Shown: positions 9,500 to 19,798, numbered from the stretch's first letter. The stretch: 64,000 bases of DNA from Nannobrachium achirus (GCA_963921795.1 OY997643.1:72718164-72782163), one strand, 5' to 3'. Translations and numbers: made by a program. Notes: generated from the sequence alone by a model not told the origin.

Positions 9500-11001
9500 G
9501 CTTCCGGTGGCATGCAGTGAATTGTTTGGCTCATGCTTGTCGCTCCGTTAAATCCTTATTTTTATTGAAGTCTGGCAGCTTTAAAATGATATCCAAGCGA
9601 CGATTTAACTTCAACAGTCGAAGCCCCAAGTAATTCCTTGCTCAGCTCTCATCGAAGGCAGTCGCACTCTCTCTAGCTCTCTTATCTCTCCCTCCCTCGT
9701 GTGTCTACCCGCTGCTTACGGAGAGTTTCTCCTTCTCATTGTCTTCGAAACGGAGCGTATCTGAACACTGTCTCTACTCTCGTAGCTATTTGGACCTATT
9801 TGGAAGCAAACATGGATCTGGTGAGCTATGCACTGAATGCCATGGATACTATCTTTTCAACACGAAAATCTGGTTCGGAGGAATCCAGTTGTCCCGACGG
9901 AACCTACCCAGCTGGGTACGTGATGGACTACCGGCAACGGTGGAATATGATGTGCCTTACGGTTCTTTCCGTTGAGGATGTGGAAGACATTTATCTTTTT
10001 GCTTTTGTGATAACAGGGTTTCTGCTGATTGGCATGGGCATTGCCTTGGTTTATCGAAAAATCGGCAAGATGGGTGGACCCCCAGGAGCCCCAAAACTGC
10101 CCGTCATGATATTGGAACTGCACAAGGTGGCTTGTGCCCAGACTGTTGCGTTTAATGAACTCAAACGCGATGTTAACACCTTGCTGGAGCAAAACACCGC
10201 TATGCAAAGAGGGCCAAAACATGGACTTTAGAGGGAAATACTCTAACTCTCTGTATCCCTCGCTCGAATTATTACGACCGGACTGGCACGACCTTGGAAT
10301 ACCGCACTCCTCCTGTGAGATAGCAACTGTGTTGTGTGCGCTCGCCCCCCACCCCCCCCAACCTCAAGGAAGTCAATGTGAAGGAAGCCTTTCCCACCCT
10401 CACCCAATTCATGTCTACTCCCACCACGAACACCTGGTGTTTTGACTTTCGAGCTGGGGCTGGGCCAAGGACGTCTACATAGATATCGCATTGTCACCAG
10501 CGAAAGGACATTCTGACCTAGCTACTATCTGGAAGCTTACAACCGGACTAACGCTAACACAAACACAATCGCAGACCTACACGCATGCACACACACAACC
10601 ATTCACCTGCCTTCACCCCCCCCCCCCCCCCCCCCCCAATGTCTCGTCAGGGCTTCTTTTTTCTTTCTCCCAGGCAGTTCCTCAAATTAGTGGAACTGTA
10701 TGGAAGCAATGTTTTTTTTAATAGCCCAAGCCTGCAACCCCCCATCACCCAAACGCAAAGCCTGTACTCCCCACTCCCAATTATTTTTCTTTTTTCAGCA
10801 AGAAAGGGCTATATTGGCAGCGCCGTCGTATGGCAGCAGCCGTGCTCCCTTAAATGCACAAATACATTTCGTTGTACTGTGAATGTACTTGTATGTGTAC
10901 TGTTCTTTGTAAATGAGTTGATCGTTGACAAATGAAACTGTGCCTGTGTACCTGTACTGTATTGTTACAATGACAAATAAACTCTAATCTAATCTAATCT
11001 A
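9500..11001 (+). mobile_element. Small LINE-tailed retroposon encoding a membrane protein
   Basis: The 3' end has the hallmarks of a fish LINE tail: 'ACATTTCGTTGTACTGTG', then ACAATGACAAATAAACTC and a (TCTAA)n run at 10986-11001. Upstream lies a single short ORF (9812-10231), then a 3' UTR-like stretch with a C-run at 10617-10637. The left border near 9500 is a guess, and no target duplication was found. I see no reverse transcriptase, so movement would need another element's machinery. Confidence 0.5.
9812..10231 (+). CDS. 139-residue single-pass membrane protein, unknown function
   Basis: The start is chosen at ATG 9812 because its context (aacATGG, A at -3 and G at +4) is strong and no upstream in-frame ATG exists. 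Visible parts: an N-terminal stretch with two cysteines in CPDGTYPAGY (about residues 27-36); an acidic SVEDVED patch just before one hydrophobic segment at about 60-81 (LFAFVITGFLLIGMGIALVY), followed by basic residues (YRKIGK); then a Gly/Pro turn and a C-terminal helix-prone segment (about 98-130). The positive-inside rule suggests the C-terminus is cytosolic. I do not recognise a family. It lies in a LINE-tailed unit just upstream of an L1 ORF1, so it is probably a transposon accessory protein, though it could be a captured host gene fragment. Confidence 0.5.
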   Translation: MDLVSYALNAMDTIFSTRKSGSEESSCPDGTYPAGYVMDYRQRWNMMCLTVLSVEDVEDIYLFAFVITGFLLIGMGIALVYRKIGKMGGPPGAPKLPVMILELHKVACAQTVAFNELKRDVNTLLEQNTAMQRGPKHGL

Positions 11002-11076
11002 ATTAAAAAAAGAAAAGGACGTTTTGTAGACTGAGAGAATCATAAAAACGCTTGGCAGTTTTCCGTAACAAAGACT

Positions 11077-11901
11077 ATGGGAACCCGGCCGGCGGGCCGC
11101 AAGACAACGACAGCAACAATAATTGACCCAGAGACAATGGGGAAATTAATCAAAGACATTTTCTGTGGCGAATTTGCTATTGCCCTAGAACCCATTCAGA
11201 CAAGTCTGGATCGTTTAGAAGGCTCGTTAAAAGAGTGTGTCTCTAAAGTGGAGGCTTTGGAGGAGGCGGCTACACTGACGGACGCACGCATTGACAAGCT
11301 GGAGGAGGACTACAAACACTTACAAACTAAGTATGAACTGTTGGCAACGAAAACCCTAGCGCTAGAAAACCACAGTAAAAAATTCAATCTAAGAATTCCG
11401 GGGCTAAAGACCGACATAGAAAAGGGGAAACCAACAGCATTTGTCCAGAAGATGTTTTATGAATTGTTTGGAGAGGAGACGCTTGGACCCCCTCCCCTTG
11501 TGAGTACGGCCCACCGCACTGGCCCGAAGGACAAGGGGAACCGCTGCATGATCGTCAGGATGCACAGCACCGAAATCAAGATGATAATCCAATGCCTGTC
11601 GGCTAAAGAGAGAGGAAAGCTGAACTACGAAGGCCAAAGGCTGAGTATATTTCCAGACGTACCCGCTGAGCTGCGTGAACAACAAGCCAAGTTCAACGAC
11701 ATACGGGGTTTGTTACGCAACACCACTATCAAATACGGCGTGGTCTATCCCGCAACACTACTCATCACCTTCAACGAGGAGAAGCACAGTTTCTTAAAAG
11801 AGGAGGACGCTATGGAATTCTACACGGAGAAGATCAAGCCAACACTAGAGCCGACCTCTGAACAAGAGCACGCTGGAGACCTGTCCACTGGGACTGAATA
11901 A
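11077..11901 (+). CDS. L1/Tx1-type LINE ORF1 protein (274 aa), intact
   Basis: ORF1 proteins of L1-clade LINEs are RNA-binding trimers that coat the element's RNA and act as chaperones during target-primed reverse transcription. Here residues about 40-100 have coiled-coil spacing (SLDRLEGSLKECVSKVEALE onward). About 103-175 follow the RRM pattern (FNLRIPGL at the first strand, AHRTGPK, then RCMIVRMHS). About 182-255 match the C-terminal domain (LSIFPDVPAELR, YGVVYPATLLITF). The frame has no stop or frameshift, so the copy is young or conserved. No ORF2 (endonuclease/reverse transcriptase) follows before 12.8 kb. The ATG at 11077 is the first in frame after the upstream (TCTAA)n tail. Confidence 0.8.
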   Translation: MGTRPAGRKTTTATIIDPETMGKLIKDIFCGEFAIALEPIQTSLDRLEGSLKECVSKVEALEEAATLTDARIDKLEEDYKHLQTKYELLATKTLALENHSKKFNLRIPGLKTDIEKGKPTAFVQKMFYELFGEETLGPPPLVSTAHRTGPKDKGNRCMIVRMHSTEIKMIIQCLSAKERGKLNYEGQRLSIFPDVPAELREQQAKFNDIRGLLRNTTIKYGVVYPATLLITFNEEKHSFLKEEDAMEFYTEKIKPTLEPTSEQEHAGDLSTGTE

Positions 11902-11913
11902 GGAGATCGGTAG

Positions 11914-11995
11914 GACGCTTGGACCCCCTGTGAGTACGGCCACACTGACCCGAAGTACAGGGGGACCCCCCTGTGAGTACGGCCACACTGACTCA
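11914..11995 (+). repeat. Two decayed copies of an ORF1 segment, just after ORF1
   Basis: The string GACGCTTGGACCCCCTGTG and following 'AGTACGGCCACACTGACCCG' repeat part of the ORF1 coding sequence (11476-11539), first at 11914-11966 and then partly at 11965-11995. They lie out of the coding frame, downstream of the stop. Confidence 0.7.
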
Positions 11996-12280
11996 AAAAC
12001 CTATAGAATCTCATAAAGGCATACGCTTTGGCACATGTGTCCCCTGGGTCATCCTAAGACATCCTAGAAGGGGTGCCCAAATACATCTGAAACAGGAACT
12101 TACTGACATAATTTAAAATGGCCGCCTATAGTATTCGCGATTGACTCAAAAGACAACTAAATAATCTCATAAAAGCATACAAAAGCATCCTAAAACATTC
12201 TAGAATGGGTGCCCAAAATAATCTGAAACAGCTAAACAAAATGGAAAATGACCACCTAAAGCAGTTGACCCAAAAGAACA
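11990..12280 (+). repeat. Degenerate ~150-bp tandem repeat, two copies
   Basis: The order ACTCAAAA... TCTCATAAA.GCATAC... CATCCTA... GGGTGCCCAAA... ATCTGAAACAG occurs twice. It may be the 3' UTR of the L1-like element. Confidence 0.5.
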
Positions 12281-12764
12281 CAAAGTTGGTTCCTTCCTTT
12301 CCCTTTGTAAAGCGACTTTGGGTACTTAGAAAATAGCTATATATATTTGAGCTATCATTATCATCATTATTATAAAGGGACTTCATAAAAACCTATAAGT
12401 TGGTACATATTGAGTACTGCTTATTATCCCAGAAGGGGTTATTTATTGTATGGTTAATCCTTTTGAAGTGCTTAGCCAAGAATCAAACAGTGTTACAGTG
12501 CTTGAAATATACACCTGTGTTCTGTATGACAAGACAACGGACATTAGGCAGTTTAAGCAGCCCGTTTCTACAACCGCAACGTGAGGCGGGACAACGGCTG
12601 CTATGATGTAATCGCCGTAGCAGTCAAAATCTTTAAGCGAACAGCCATCGGCGACGGGGTCCCACCTCTTTTACTTAACTCTTTGGTTCCCATGGTGATA
12701 CATACAGGCAGCAGACGTTCCAGCCACTACGTGGGAAGGGAGCTTCTGGCGTTGTAGAGACGGC
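12281..12764. other. No gene recognised
   Basis: Unassigned sequence between the LINE-derived block and the right flanking repeat. Confidence 0.4.
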
Positions 12765-12810
12765 GGTCAAAACAGCTGGTTTTTCAGCATTTCTCATTTA
12801 ACCCTTTCAG
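12765..12810 (+). repeat. Direct repeat flanking the 3.6-kb block, right copy
   Basis: Partner of 9131-9172. Confidence 0.6.
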
Positions 12811-12861
12811 CCCTGAGGCCGATTCCACAAATTCTTGTAAATCACAAACTAGTTTTTCATG

Positions 12862-12935
12862 TCAAGGACCTTGAAAATAAAATGTGTTTGGCCGCGGACC
12901 CCCTTCTGGAAACGTTCTGTGCCAGGGACCCCCAG
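12862..12935 (-). mobile_element. hAT (Charlie-like) end fragment
   Basis: The sequence CATGTCAAGGACC.., GGCCGCGGACCCCC and CCAGGGACCCCCAGAAG matches the 'GGACCCC' inner end of Charlie-like hAT elements that recur throughout the window. Confidence 0.5.
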
Positions 12936-12945
12936 AAGAGAAGAA

Positions 12946-12992
<47 letters not shown>

Positions 12993-12999
12993 TGTGTAA

Positions 13000-13086
13000 C
13001 GGAGGTGATCCAAACCTCCTCACCCGGCTTCGAACCCGGGTCTCCCGCGCAAAAGTCCAATATCTTAACCATTACTCCAAAGGGAT
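13000..13086 (-). mobile_element. tRNA-derived SINE head (not a functional tRNA)
   Basis: The minus strand reads GGAGTAATGGTTAAGATATT and then GGGTTCGAAGCCGGG, which match pol III A-box and B-box patterns about 35 bp apart. The anticodon arm does not pair properly, so this is a SINE head or tRNA-like relic. A TG/CG microsatellite follows on the 12947-13000 side. Confidence 0.5.
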
Positions 13087-13460
13087 ATCCCTATGGGACG
13101 AGGGCAGATACTAGACTTTTGAGGCTTCAGGCTGGGGCTGCGACTCTCCACCACACGTGCGCGCGCATGCATGCATGGGCGTGTGTTCATTGATTGATTC
13201 ATATTTTATGATTAATTACTTCACTAAAAATGTCTTCTCCTGCTTACTGTAAATGTGTCTGAAGGAAGAGAGAAGGATTTCTGCAAATGAAACAAATTTA
13301 TTTTGGTTTGGCTTTATTTTCCCCCTCTTTTTTTTTTGGTTTTGTTTCCTTTTCATGTTTGAGAACCTTTGTCATTAAAACAGATCTGTTGTACAATCAT
13401 TAAATAGAACCCTGTCATTCTAACCCAGGGGTCTTCCATGTTTTCAGGCCAAGGACCCCT

Positions 13461-13877
13461 CAGTGGTTCTCAACCTTTTCAGGCTGCGACCCCCAAAATA
13501 ATCATATTTGAACTGGGGACCCCCACCCTGACGAGCAGAGTTGAGGCATTACATTTTGTATAACACGGTTCTATTTTGAAAATAGCAGATCTACATGTTC
13601 ACAACTCCTCGTTGTGAGCATGTAGATCTGCTATTTTCACAATTTCTGCCTCTAATATTTGATAATTTAACCAATGATTAATTTGTCATTTTAGAAGCAT
13701 TAAAAAGTCCTTAAATTGTCACTTTAATAATGTGCATATACCCTCTATATACTAAAACCTTATGTTGGTTTGTTTACTGTAAAAACAGTGTTGCACATTA
13801 AGTTAATCATCTGGGGACCCCCCAAAATAATTTGGGGACCCCCCTGGGAGTCCTGACCCACAGGTTGAGAACCACTG
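13461..13877. mobile_element. Charlie-like hAT non-autonomous element
   Basis: The ends are inverted (CAGTGGTTCTCAACC at the left, GGTTGAGAACCACTG at the right), with 'GACCCCC' motifs inside both. No clear 8-bp duplication (ggacccct/cctttgtt). Its centre carries the AGCAGATCTACA hairpin (13578-13640). Confidence 0.7.
13578..13640. repeat. AGCAGATCTACA hairpin
   Basis: An inverted repeat with about 28-bp arms (GAAAATAGCAGATCTACATG ...) around a short TCCTC loop. It is one of about 30 copies of this hairpin family. Confidence 0.9.
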
Positions 13878-14105
13878 CCTTTGTTGAGAGAGATGAAGCA
13901 GGGACCCCTTAGTTGAGAGAGATGAAGCAGGGACCCCCACAACTTTTTCATAGATTCCATATAGTTTCATTGTTTGACAGCACAATCATCAGTGATTCTG
14001 TGTTTTCAGACAGTTAACCACTTGAACCGTCAATACTTAATAAACTTGACCTTTCACTCTGTACTTAGTCTGCTCTTTTTCCCCCTCTACACCAAACCTC
14101 TTTGC

Positions 14106-14146
14106 GGAAAATAGCCGATCTACAAGCTCGTAGATCTGCTATTTTT
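14106..14146. repeat. Short version of the AGCAGATCTACA hairpin
   Basis: The arms GAAAATAGCCGATCTAC and GTAGATCTGCTATTTTT flank an AAGCTC core with no GC-rich tip. Confidence 0.85.
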
Positions 14147-14360
14147 GGCTACACTTTCCAAAGGATTGGAAGATTTGGAGGACCCCCTGTAGTAACTCTG
14201 AGGACCCCCTAGGGGTCCCGGACCTCCTGTTGAAGACCTCTCACGTCTCACACAGAGGTTTGGTTTAGAGGTTCAGAGCGGGTGGATACTTCCCACACAA
14301 CATGACCAACAGGGACGTGCTGGGCCCCTGATTCAGCCCGGGTGTAGAGGCCCTCATTGT

Positions 14361-14392
14361 GCGCTATAGAGAGAGATCTCTCTCTATAGCGC
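14361..14392. repeat. 32-bp perfect palindrome
   Basis: GCGCTATAGAGAGAGA and its exact complement lie end to end. The same motif is in the sister hAT copies at about 22325 and 31753. Confidence 0.95.
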
Positions 14393-14699
14393 TGCTGCTA
14401 CTCAAAGATTTGCCATTTCAGATCATGACAAGTGACAAGCCAGTGGGCCAATTACTGCATGAGTTATATTTCGTCGGTGTCGGGTGGAAACCTTGTATGT
14501 GCAGCCCCCAAAATGGAACGAAGGCCGACATTTTATTTTTAATTCTTTCCTAATGGCCGGCCTGGACATGAACCGGCCGTTCGGGAGTTGTCCCGCTTTT
14601 CCGGTCAGGGTACTAAAGTATCGTTAGATTTTCAATAGGAATTCAATTTTAAAAAATCATTTTTCTCTCAATTTTCTAATTTTCTAGCTCCCCATAAAA

Positions 14700-15170
14700 T
14701 CAAATATTGGTTCATTTTTCCAATTTTCTAGCTTGCAAAAAAATCAGGAAAATGCTTCAATTTTTTAAATGTGTGATTCATATTTGTCATTATTTGATTT
14801 GGAACCGACAAAGGAAAAACATCTTTAAAAAAGTTATTTTTCATTTTTTTACCACATTACGAATATCAAAAAATGGACCAATTTTCCAATTTTCTAGCTT
14901 GCAAAAAAATCAGGAAAATGCTTCAATTTTTTAAATGTGTGATTCGTCTTTGTCATTATTTGATTTGGAACCGACAAAGGAAAAACATCTTGAAAAAGGT
15001 ATTTCTTAATTTCTTACCCCATTACAACAATCAAAAAATGGGCCCATTTTTCCAATTTTCTAGCCCACAAAAAAATCAGGAAAATGCTTAAAATTTGCTC
15101 AATTTTTTGAATGTGTGATTCATATTTTGGCATTATTTCATTTGGAACCGACAAACAAAAAATAGGCCCA
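14700..15170. repeat. AT-rich ~165-bp tandem repeats, left arm
   Basis: Three copies of a unit containing TTTTCTAGCTTGCAAAAAAA and GGAACCGACAAAGGAAAAAC. The mirror block is at 19090-19560. Confidence 0.85.
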
Positions 15171-15309
15171 TTATTCAATTTTCAAGTCCAGGAAAGAAAT
15201 CGTCATCATGAATGTCACGTGACCACGTGTCAAGTCACATGGTACACAACTTCAAAATAAAAGCTGTAGGCTAGTCTAACATCCAAGTAATAGGATCAAC
15301 ATGCAGGCA

Positions 15310-15575
15310 GGCAGGGGGTCCATGAGGGGTTTACAAGGGGGTCCATGGCTGGTTCCCAAAGTGTGGTTTGCGGACCCCCAGGGTTTCTATGGCTGGTTCA
15401 CAACAGCCTGGTACACGTACAGCCATGGCTGGTTCCCAAAGTGTGGTTCGGGGACCTCTTGAGGTCCATGACGGATTTCCAAGGGGGTCCATGGCTGGTT
15501 AGCAATAAATGTGGTTCGGGGACCTCTGGGGGTCCCTGAGGAGTTTCCAAAGGGGTCCATGGCTGGTTAGCAATA
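15310..15575. repeat. CATGGCTGGTTCCCAAAG minisatellite, left arm
   Basis: About four units of 55-75 bp built from CATGGCTGGTT, GTGTGGTTCGGGGACC and AAGGGGGTC. The mirror block is at 18690-18955. Confidence 0.85.
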
Positions 15576-16069
15576 AGTGTAATTGCGACCGTAGGTCGCT
15601 ACTTACTATCACAGCCTGCACAAACTGTCCGTCTGTCTGTCTGTCTGTCCCTCTGTCTGTCACACCTCACACGTCACACTATTGCCCTGCTCATATCTCC
15701 GCAACCGTTGACCCGATCCATGCCAAATTTTGCACACACGCTCCTTGCCTGCCAAACTACAACCTCCAAGGACCCCCGGACCTCCAGGGACCCCCAGGTC
15801 CCTGGGGGACCCCCAGATGTAAAAAATGACCAAATATGCAAAAATGACCAAATGACCACCCCAACGGGGCTGCTCATGGGGAATTCCCGGGGACCACCGA
15901 CTCCTGCTGCTCCAGAACGGATGCCAAAGTGGTGGCGCCCCCAGTGGAGGACCCCCTCCACTGCAGCTCACATAAAATGCCGTAACTCGGGCTAGGAGCG
16001 TCCGGGAGAGCCGGGGCCGGTACCTATTCGTCCGCCAAGGCAACGCGGAGACCCCACCCCTCATTTCTC

Positions 16070-18180
16070 ACATGGCCCTCTTCTAGCGCCACCATGAGGC
16101 CGATTCTTGCAAAACACATTTTTGGACACTACTCCTACAGATTTTGCCCTAAAATCACGCACATCGGTACACAGTATGTCTACACATTGCCCACACAACT
16201 AGGAACCAATGGCAGTTACAGCCCTCTTTGTGTATACATGTGACCTACGGTCGCTTATCTCCCGATTAGGGAGTCTTACTGGTAGTGTAATAGGTGAAAT
16301 AGTGTAATAGTGCATTACTTGTAATATTGAAATAGCATAAATGTTATTGCGACCGTTAAGTCGCAGTTACTATCAAAACCTCGACCAGCTGTGAGTCCGT
16401 CCGTCCGTCCGTCCGTCCGTCAGTCAGTCAGTCTGTCTGTCTGTCTGTCACACGTCACACTTTTGCCCTGCTCATATCTCCGCAACCGTTGCCCAGATCC
16501 ATGCCAAATTTTGCACACATACTCCTTGCCTGCCAAACCACAACCTCCACCCATCAATTCACACATGACCCTCTTCTAGCGCCACCATGAGGCCGATTCT
16601 TGCAAAACAAATTTTTGGACACAGCTCCTAAATTTTTTGTCCTAAAATCACGCAAATCGGTACACAGTATGTCTACACTCATGTCATCAACATGGATCTG
16701 TCCCATATAGCGCCACCTTCAGGCCGATTTTTGAAAACACATTTTTGGACACTGCCCTAAAATCACCCTATTAGGGAGTCTTACTGGTAGTGTAATAGCG
16801 CAATAAGGGTAATAGTGTAATATTGTAATAAGTGTAATAATATAATAGTGTAATTGCGACCGTCAGGTCGCAGTTACTATCAAAACCTCCACCAGCTGTC
16901 AGTCTGTCAGTCAGTCTGTCAGTCAGACTTTCAGTCACACTTTTTCCCTTCTCATAGTGATTTTGGCTGCCAAACCACTACCCCCATTTCTCCCTCTTCT
17001 AGCGCCACCATGAGGCCGCTTCTTGCAAAACACATTTTTGGACACTGCTCCTACAAATTTTGCCCTAAAATCACGCAAAGCGGTACACAGTATGTCTACA
17101 CTGTCCAAGATAGCGCCACCATCAGGGCGATTTTTCAAACACATTTTTGGACTCTGCTTTTACAGATTTTGCCGTAAAATCACGCAAAGCGTGATTTTAG
17201 GATGCCCTGATGGTGGCGCTATCTCGGACAGATCCATGCTGATGACATGAGTGTAGACATAATGTGTACCGCTTTACGTGATTTTAGGGCAGAATTTGTA
17301 GGAGCAGTGTCCAAAAAATTATGTGGCCTCATGGTGGCGCTAGAAGAGGGAGAAATGGGGTAGTGGTTTGGCAGCCAAAACCACTATGAGAAGGGCAAAA
17401 GTGTGACTGAAAGTCTGACTGACAGACTGACTGACAGACTGACAGCTGGTGGAGGTTTTGATAAGAATGCACTATTACACTATTTCACCTATTACACTAC
17501 CAGTAAGACTCCCTAATCGGGAGATAAGCGACCGTTGGTCGCTTATCTCCACAAAAAGGCCAAAAGTTTGTTTTACCAAAATCGTCCTGATGGTGGCGCT
17601 GGATGGGACAGATGCGTTTTGATTACATGACTGTAGAGATACTGTGCGATTTGTGTGATTTTAGGGCAAAATCTGTAGGAGCAGTGTCCAAAAATGTGTT
17701 TAAAAAAATCGGCCTGAAGGTGGCGCTAAATGGGACAGATCCATGTTGATGAGATGAGTGTAGACATACTGTGTACCGATTTGCGTGATTTTAGGGCAAA
17801 ATATGTAGGAGCAGTGTCTCTGTGTAGCGATTTGCGTGATTTTAGGGCAAAATCTGTAGGAGCAGTGTCCAAAAATGTGTTTTAAAAAATCGGCCTGAAG
17901 GTGGCGCTATATGGGACAGATCCATGTTGATGAGATGAGTGTAGACATACTGTGTAGCGATTTGCGTGATTTTAGGGCAAAGATTGTAGGAGCAGTGTCC
18001 AAAAATGTGTTTTAAAAAATCGGCCTGAAGGTGGCGCTATATGGGACAGATCCAAGTTGATGACATGAGTGTAGACATACTGTGTACCGATTTGTGTGAT
18101 TTTAGGGCAAACATTTTAGGAGCAGTGTCCAAAAATGTGTTTTGCAGAATCGGCCTCATGGTGGCGCTAGAAGAGGGCCA
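16070..18180. repeat. Central TAGCGCCACC tandem repeats of the giant palindrome
   Basis: About a dozen units of roughly 120-190 bp: TAGCGCCACCATGAGGCCGA, TTTTTGGACACTGCTCCTAC, CCTAAAATCACGC and ACAGTATGTCTACAC. They point one way left of 17187 and the other way to its right. Unit order differs between arms, so rearrangement has occurred near the apex. Confidence 0.85.
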
Positions 18181-19089
18181 TATGAGAAATGAGAGGTGGG
18201 GTCTCCGCGCTGCCGAGGCGGACGAATAGGTACCGGCCCCGGCTCTCCCGGTCGCTCCTAGCCCGAGTTAAGGCATTTTATGTGAGCTGCAGTGGAGGGG
18301 GTCCTCCACTGGGGGCGCCACCACTTTTGCATCCGTTCTGGAGCACCAGGAGTCGGTGGTCCCCGGGAATTCCCCGTGAGCAGCCCCGTTGGGGTGGTCT
18401 TTTTTGCACATTTGGTCATTTTTTACACCTGGGGGTCCCCCAGGGACCTGGGGGTCCCTGGAGCTCCGGGGGTCCTTCGAGGTTGTACTTTGGCAGGCAA
18501 GGAGTTTGTATGGAAATTTTGGCATGGATCGGGGCAACGGTGGCGGAGATATGAGTAGGGGGAAAGTGTGACGTGTGACGAGTGACGTGACGGAGGGAAG
18601 GACAGGCTGACGGCTGGTGGAGGTTTGGATAGTAGAGAGTGTAAAAGTAACTGCGACCTACTACGGTCGCAATTAAACACACTTATTGCTAACCAGCCAT
18701 GGACCCCCTTGGAAACCCCTCAGGGACCCCCAGAGGTCCCCGAACCACACTTTGAGAACCAGCCATGGACCCCCTTGGAAATCCGTCATGGACCTCCAGA
18801 GGTCCCCGAACCACACTTTGGGAACCAGCCATGGCTGTACGTGTACCAGGCTGTTGTGAACTAGCCATAGAAACCCTGGGGGTCCCCAAACCACACTTTG
18901 GGAACCAGCCATGGACCCCCTTGTAAACCCCTCATGGACCCCCTGCCTGCCTGCATGTTGATCCTATTACTTGTTGGATGTTAGACTAGCCTACAGCTTT
19001 TATTTTGAAGTTGTGTACCATGTGACTTGACACGTGGTCACGTGACATTCATGATGACGATTTCTTTCCTGGACTTGAAAATTGAATAA

Positions 19090-19560
19090 TGGGCCTATTT
19101 TTTGTTTGTCGGTTCCAAATGAAATAATGCCAAAATATGAATCACACATTCAAAAAATTGAGCAAATTTTAAGCATTTTCCTGACTTTTTTGTGGGCTAG
19201 AAAATTGGAAAAATGGGCCCATTTTTTGATTGTTGTAATGGGGTAAGAAATTAAGAAATACCTTTTTCAAGATGTTTTTCCTTTGTCGGTTCCAAATCAA
19301 ATAATGACAAAGACGAATCACACATTTAAAAAATTGAAGCATTTTCCTGATTTTTTTGCAAGCTAGAAAATTTGAAAAATTGGTCCATTTTTTGATATTC
19401 GTAATGTGGTAAAAAAATGAAAAATACCTTTTTTAAAGATGTTTTTCCTTTGTCGGTTCCAAATCAAATAATGACAAATATGAATCACACATTTAAAAAA
19501 TTGAAGCATTTTCCTGATTTTTTTGCAAGCTAGAAAATTGGAAAAATGAACCAATATTTG
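19090..19560. repeat. AT-rich ~165-bp tandem repeats, right arm
   Basis: Inverted counterpart of 14700-15170; the two read as near-identical complements. Confidence 0.85.
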
Positions 19561-19798
19561 ATTTTATGGGGAGCTAGAAAATTAGAAAATTGAGAGAAAA
19601 ATGATTTTTTTAAATTGAATTCCTATTGAAAATCTAACGATACTTTAGTACCCTGACCTTTTCCCAATGGCCAGCATGTCCCTGATGACCAATGACAACA
19701 AACTCCCATACTTATAGAATACAACAATTTGCTATATTTGTTCCAAAAGCTTCTGCTGGAGCCGTAATGACAAGGTGATGAGAAACACTGCAGCTTAC

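Larger units (their letters stand above)
14603..19658. mobile_element. Giant 5,056-bp inverted-repeat (foldback) element
   Basis: It begins GGTCAGGGTACTAAAG and ends with its exact complement. Left and right arms (about 2.5 kb each) carry the same blocks in mirror order: AT-rich ~165-bp repeats (14700-15170 / 19090-19560), a CATGGCTGGTT minisatellite (15310-15575 / 18690-18955), a GGGACCCCCAGG and CCAACGGGGCTGCTCA block, and TAGCGCCACC repeats. The apex is a small hairpin at 17175-17199 (TAAAATCACGC..GCGTGATTTTA). It lies in a hAT element and is flanked by a 6-bp duplication ttttcc (14597-14602, 19659-19664). Intact hAT copies have a single TTTTCC there. No coding frame of note is present. 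Superfamily is unknown; 6-bp duplications are reported for Polinton- and Dada-type elements among others, but nothing else ties it to these. Confidence 0.85.
14310..19684. mobile_element. hAT element (CAGGGACGTGCTGG family) split by a giant inverted-repeat insertion
   Basis: The left end is CAGGGACGTGCTGGGCCC and the right end GGCCAGCATGTCCCTG. The flanks are a perfect 8-bp duplication, atgaccaa at 14302-14309 and 19685-19692. The element's own sequence is 14310-14602 and 19659-19684; everything between is a later insertion. Other copies (21867-22413, 30390-31839) show the uninterrupted order. Relative to them it lacks the central hairpin. Confidence 0.9.

Noticed and set aside
9701..9811. 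Upstream extension of the membrane-protein ORF
   Set aside because: The extended frame would begin at GTG; the first ATG is at 9812 with a strong context.
13000..13086. Functional tRNA gene
   Set aside because: A- and B-box are present but the anticodon stem and acceptor do not pair properly; better explained as a SINE head.
15509..18571. ORFs of 80-134 codons in the giant palindrome
   Set aside because: Mirror-image frames in both arms with no conserved domain; consistent with non-coding repeat sequence.
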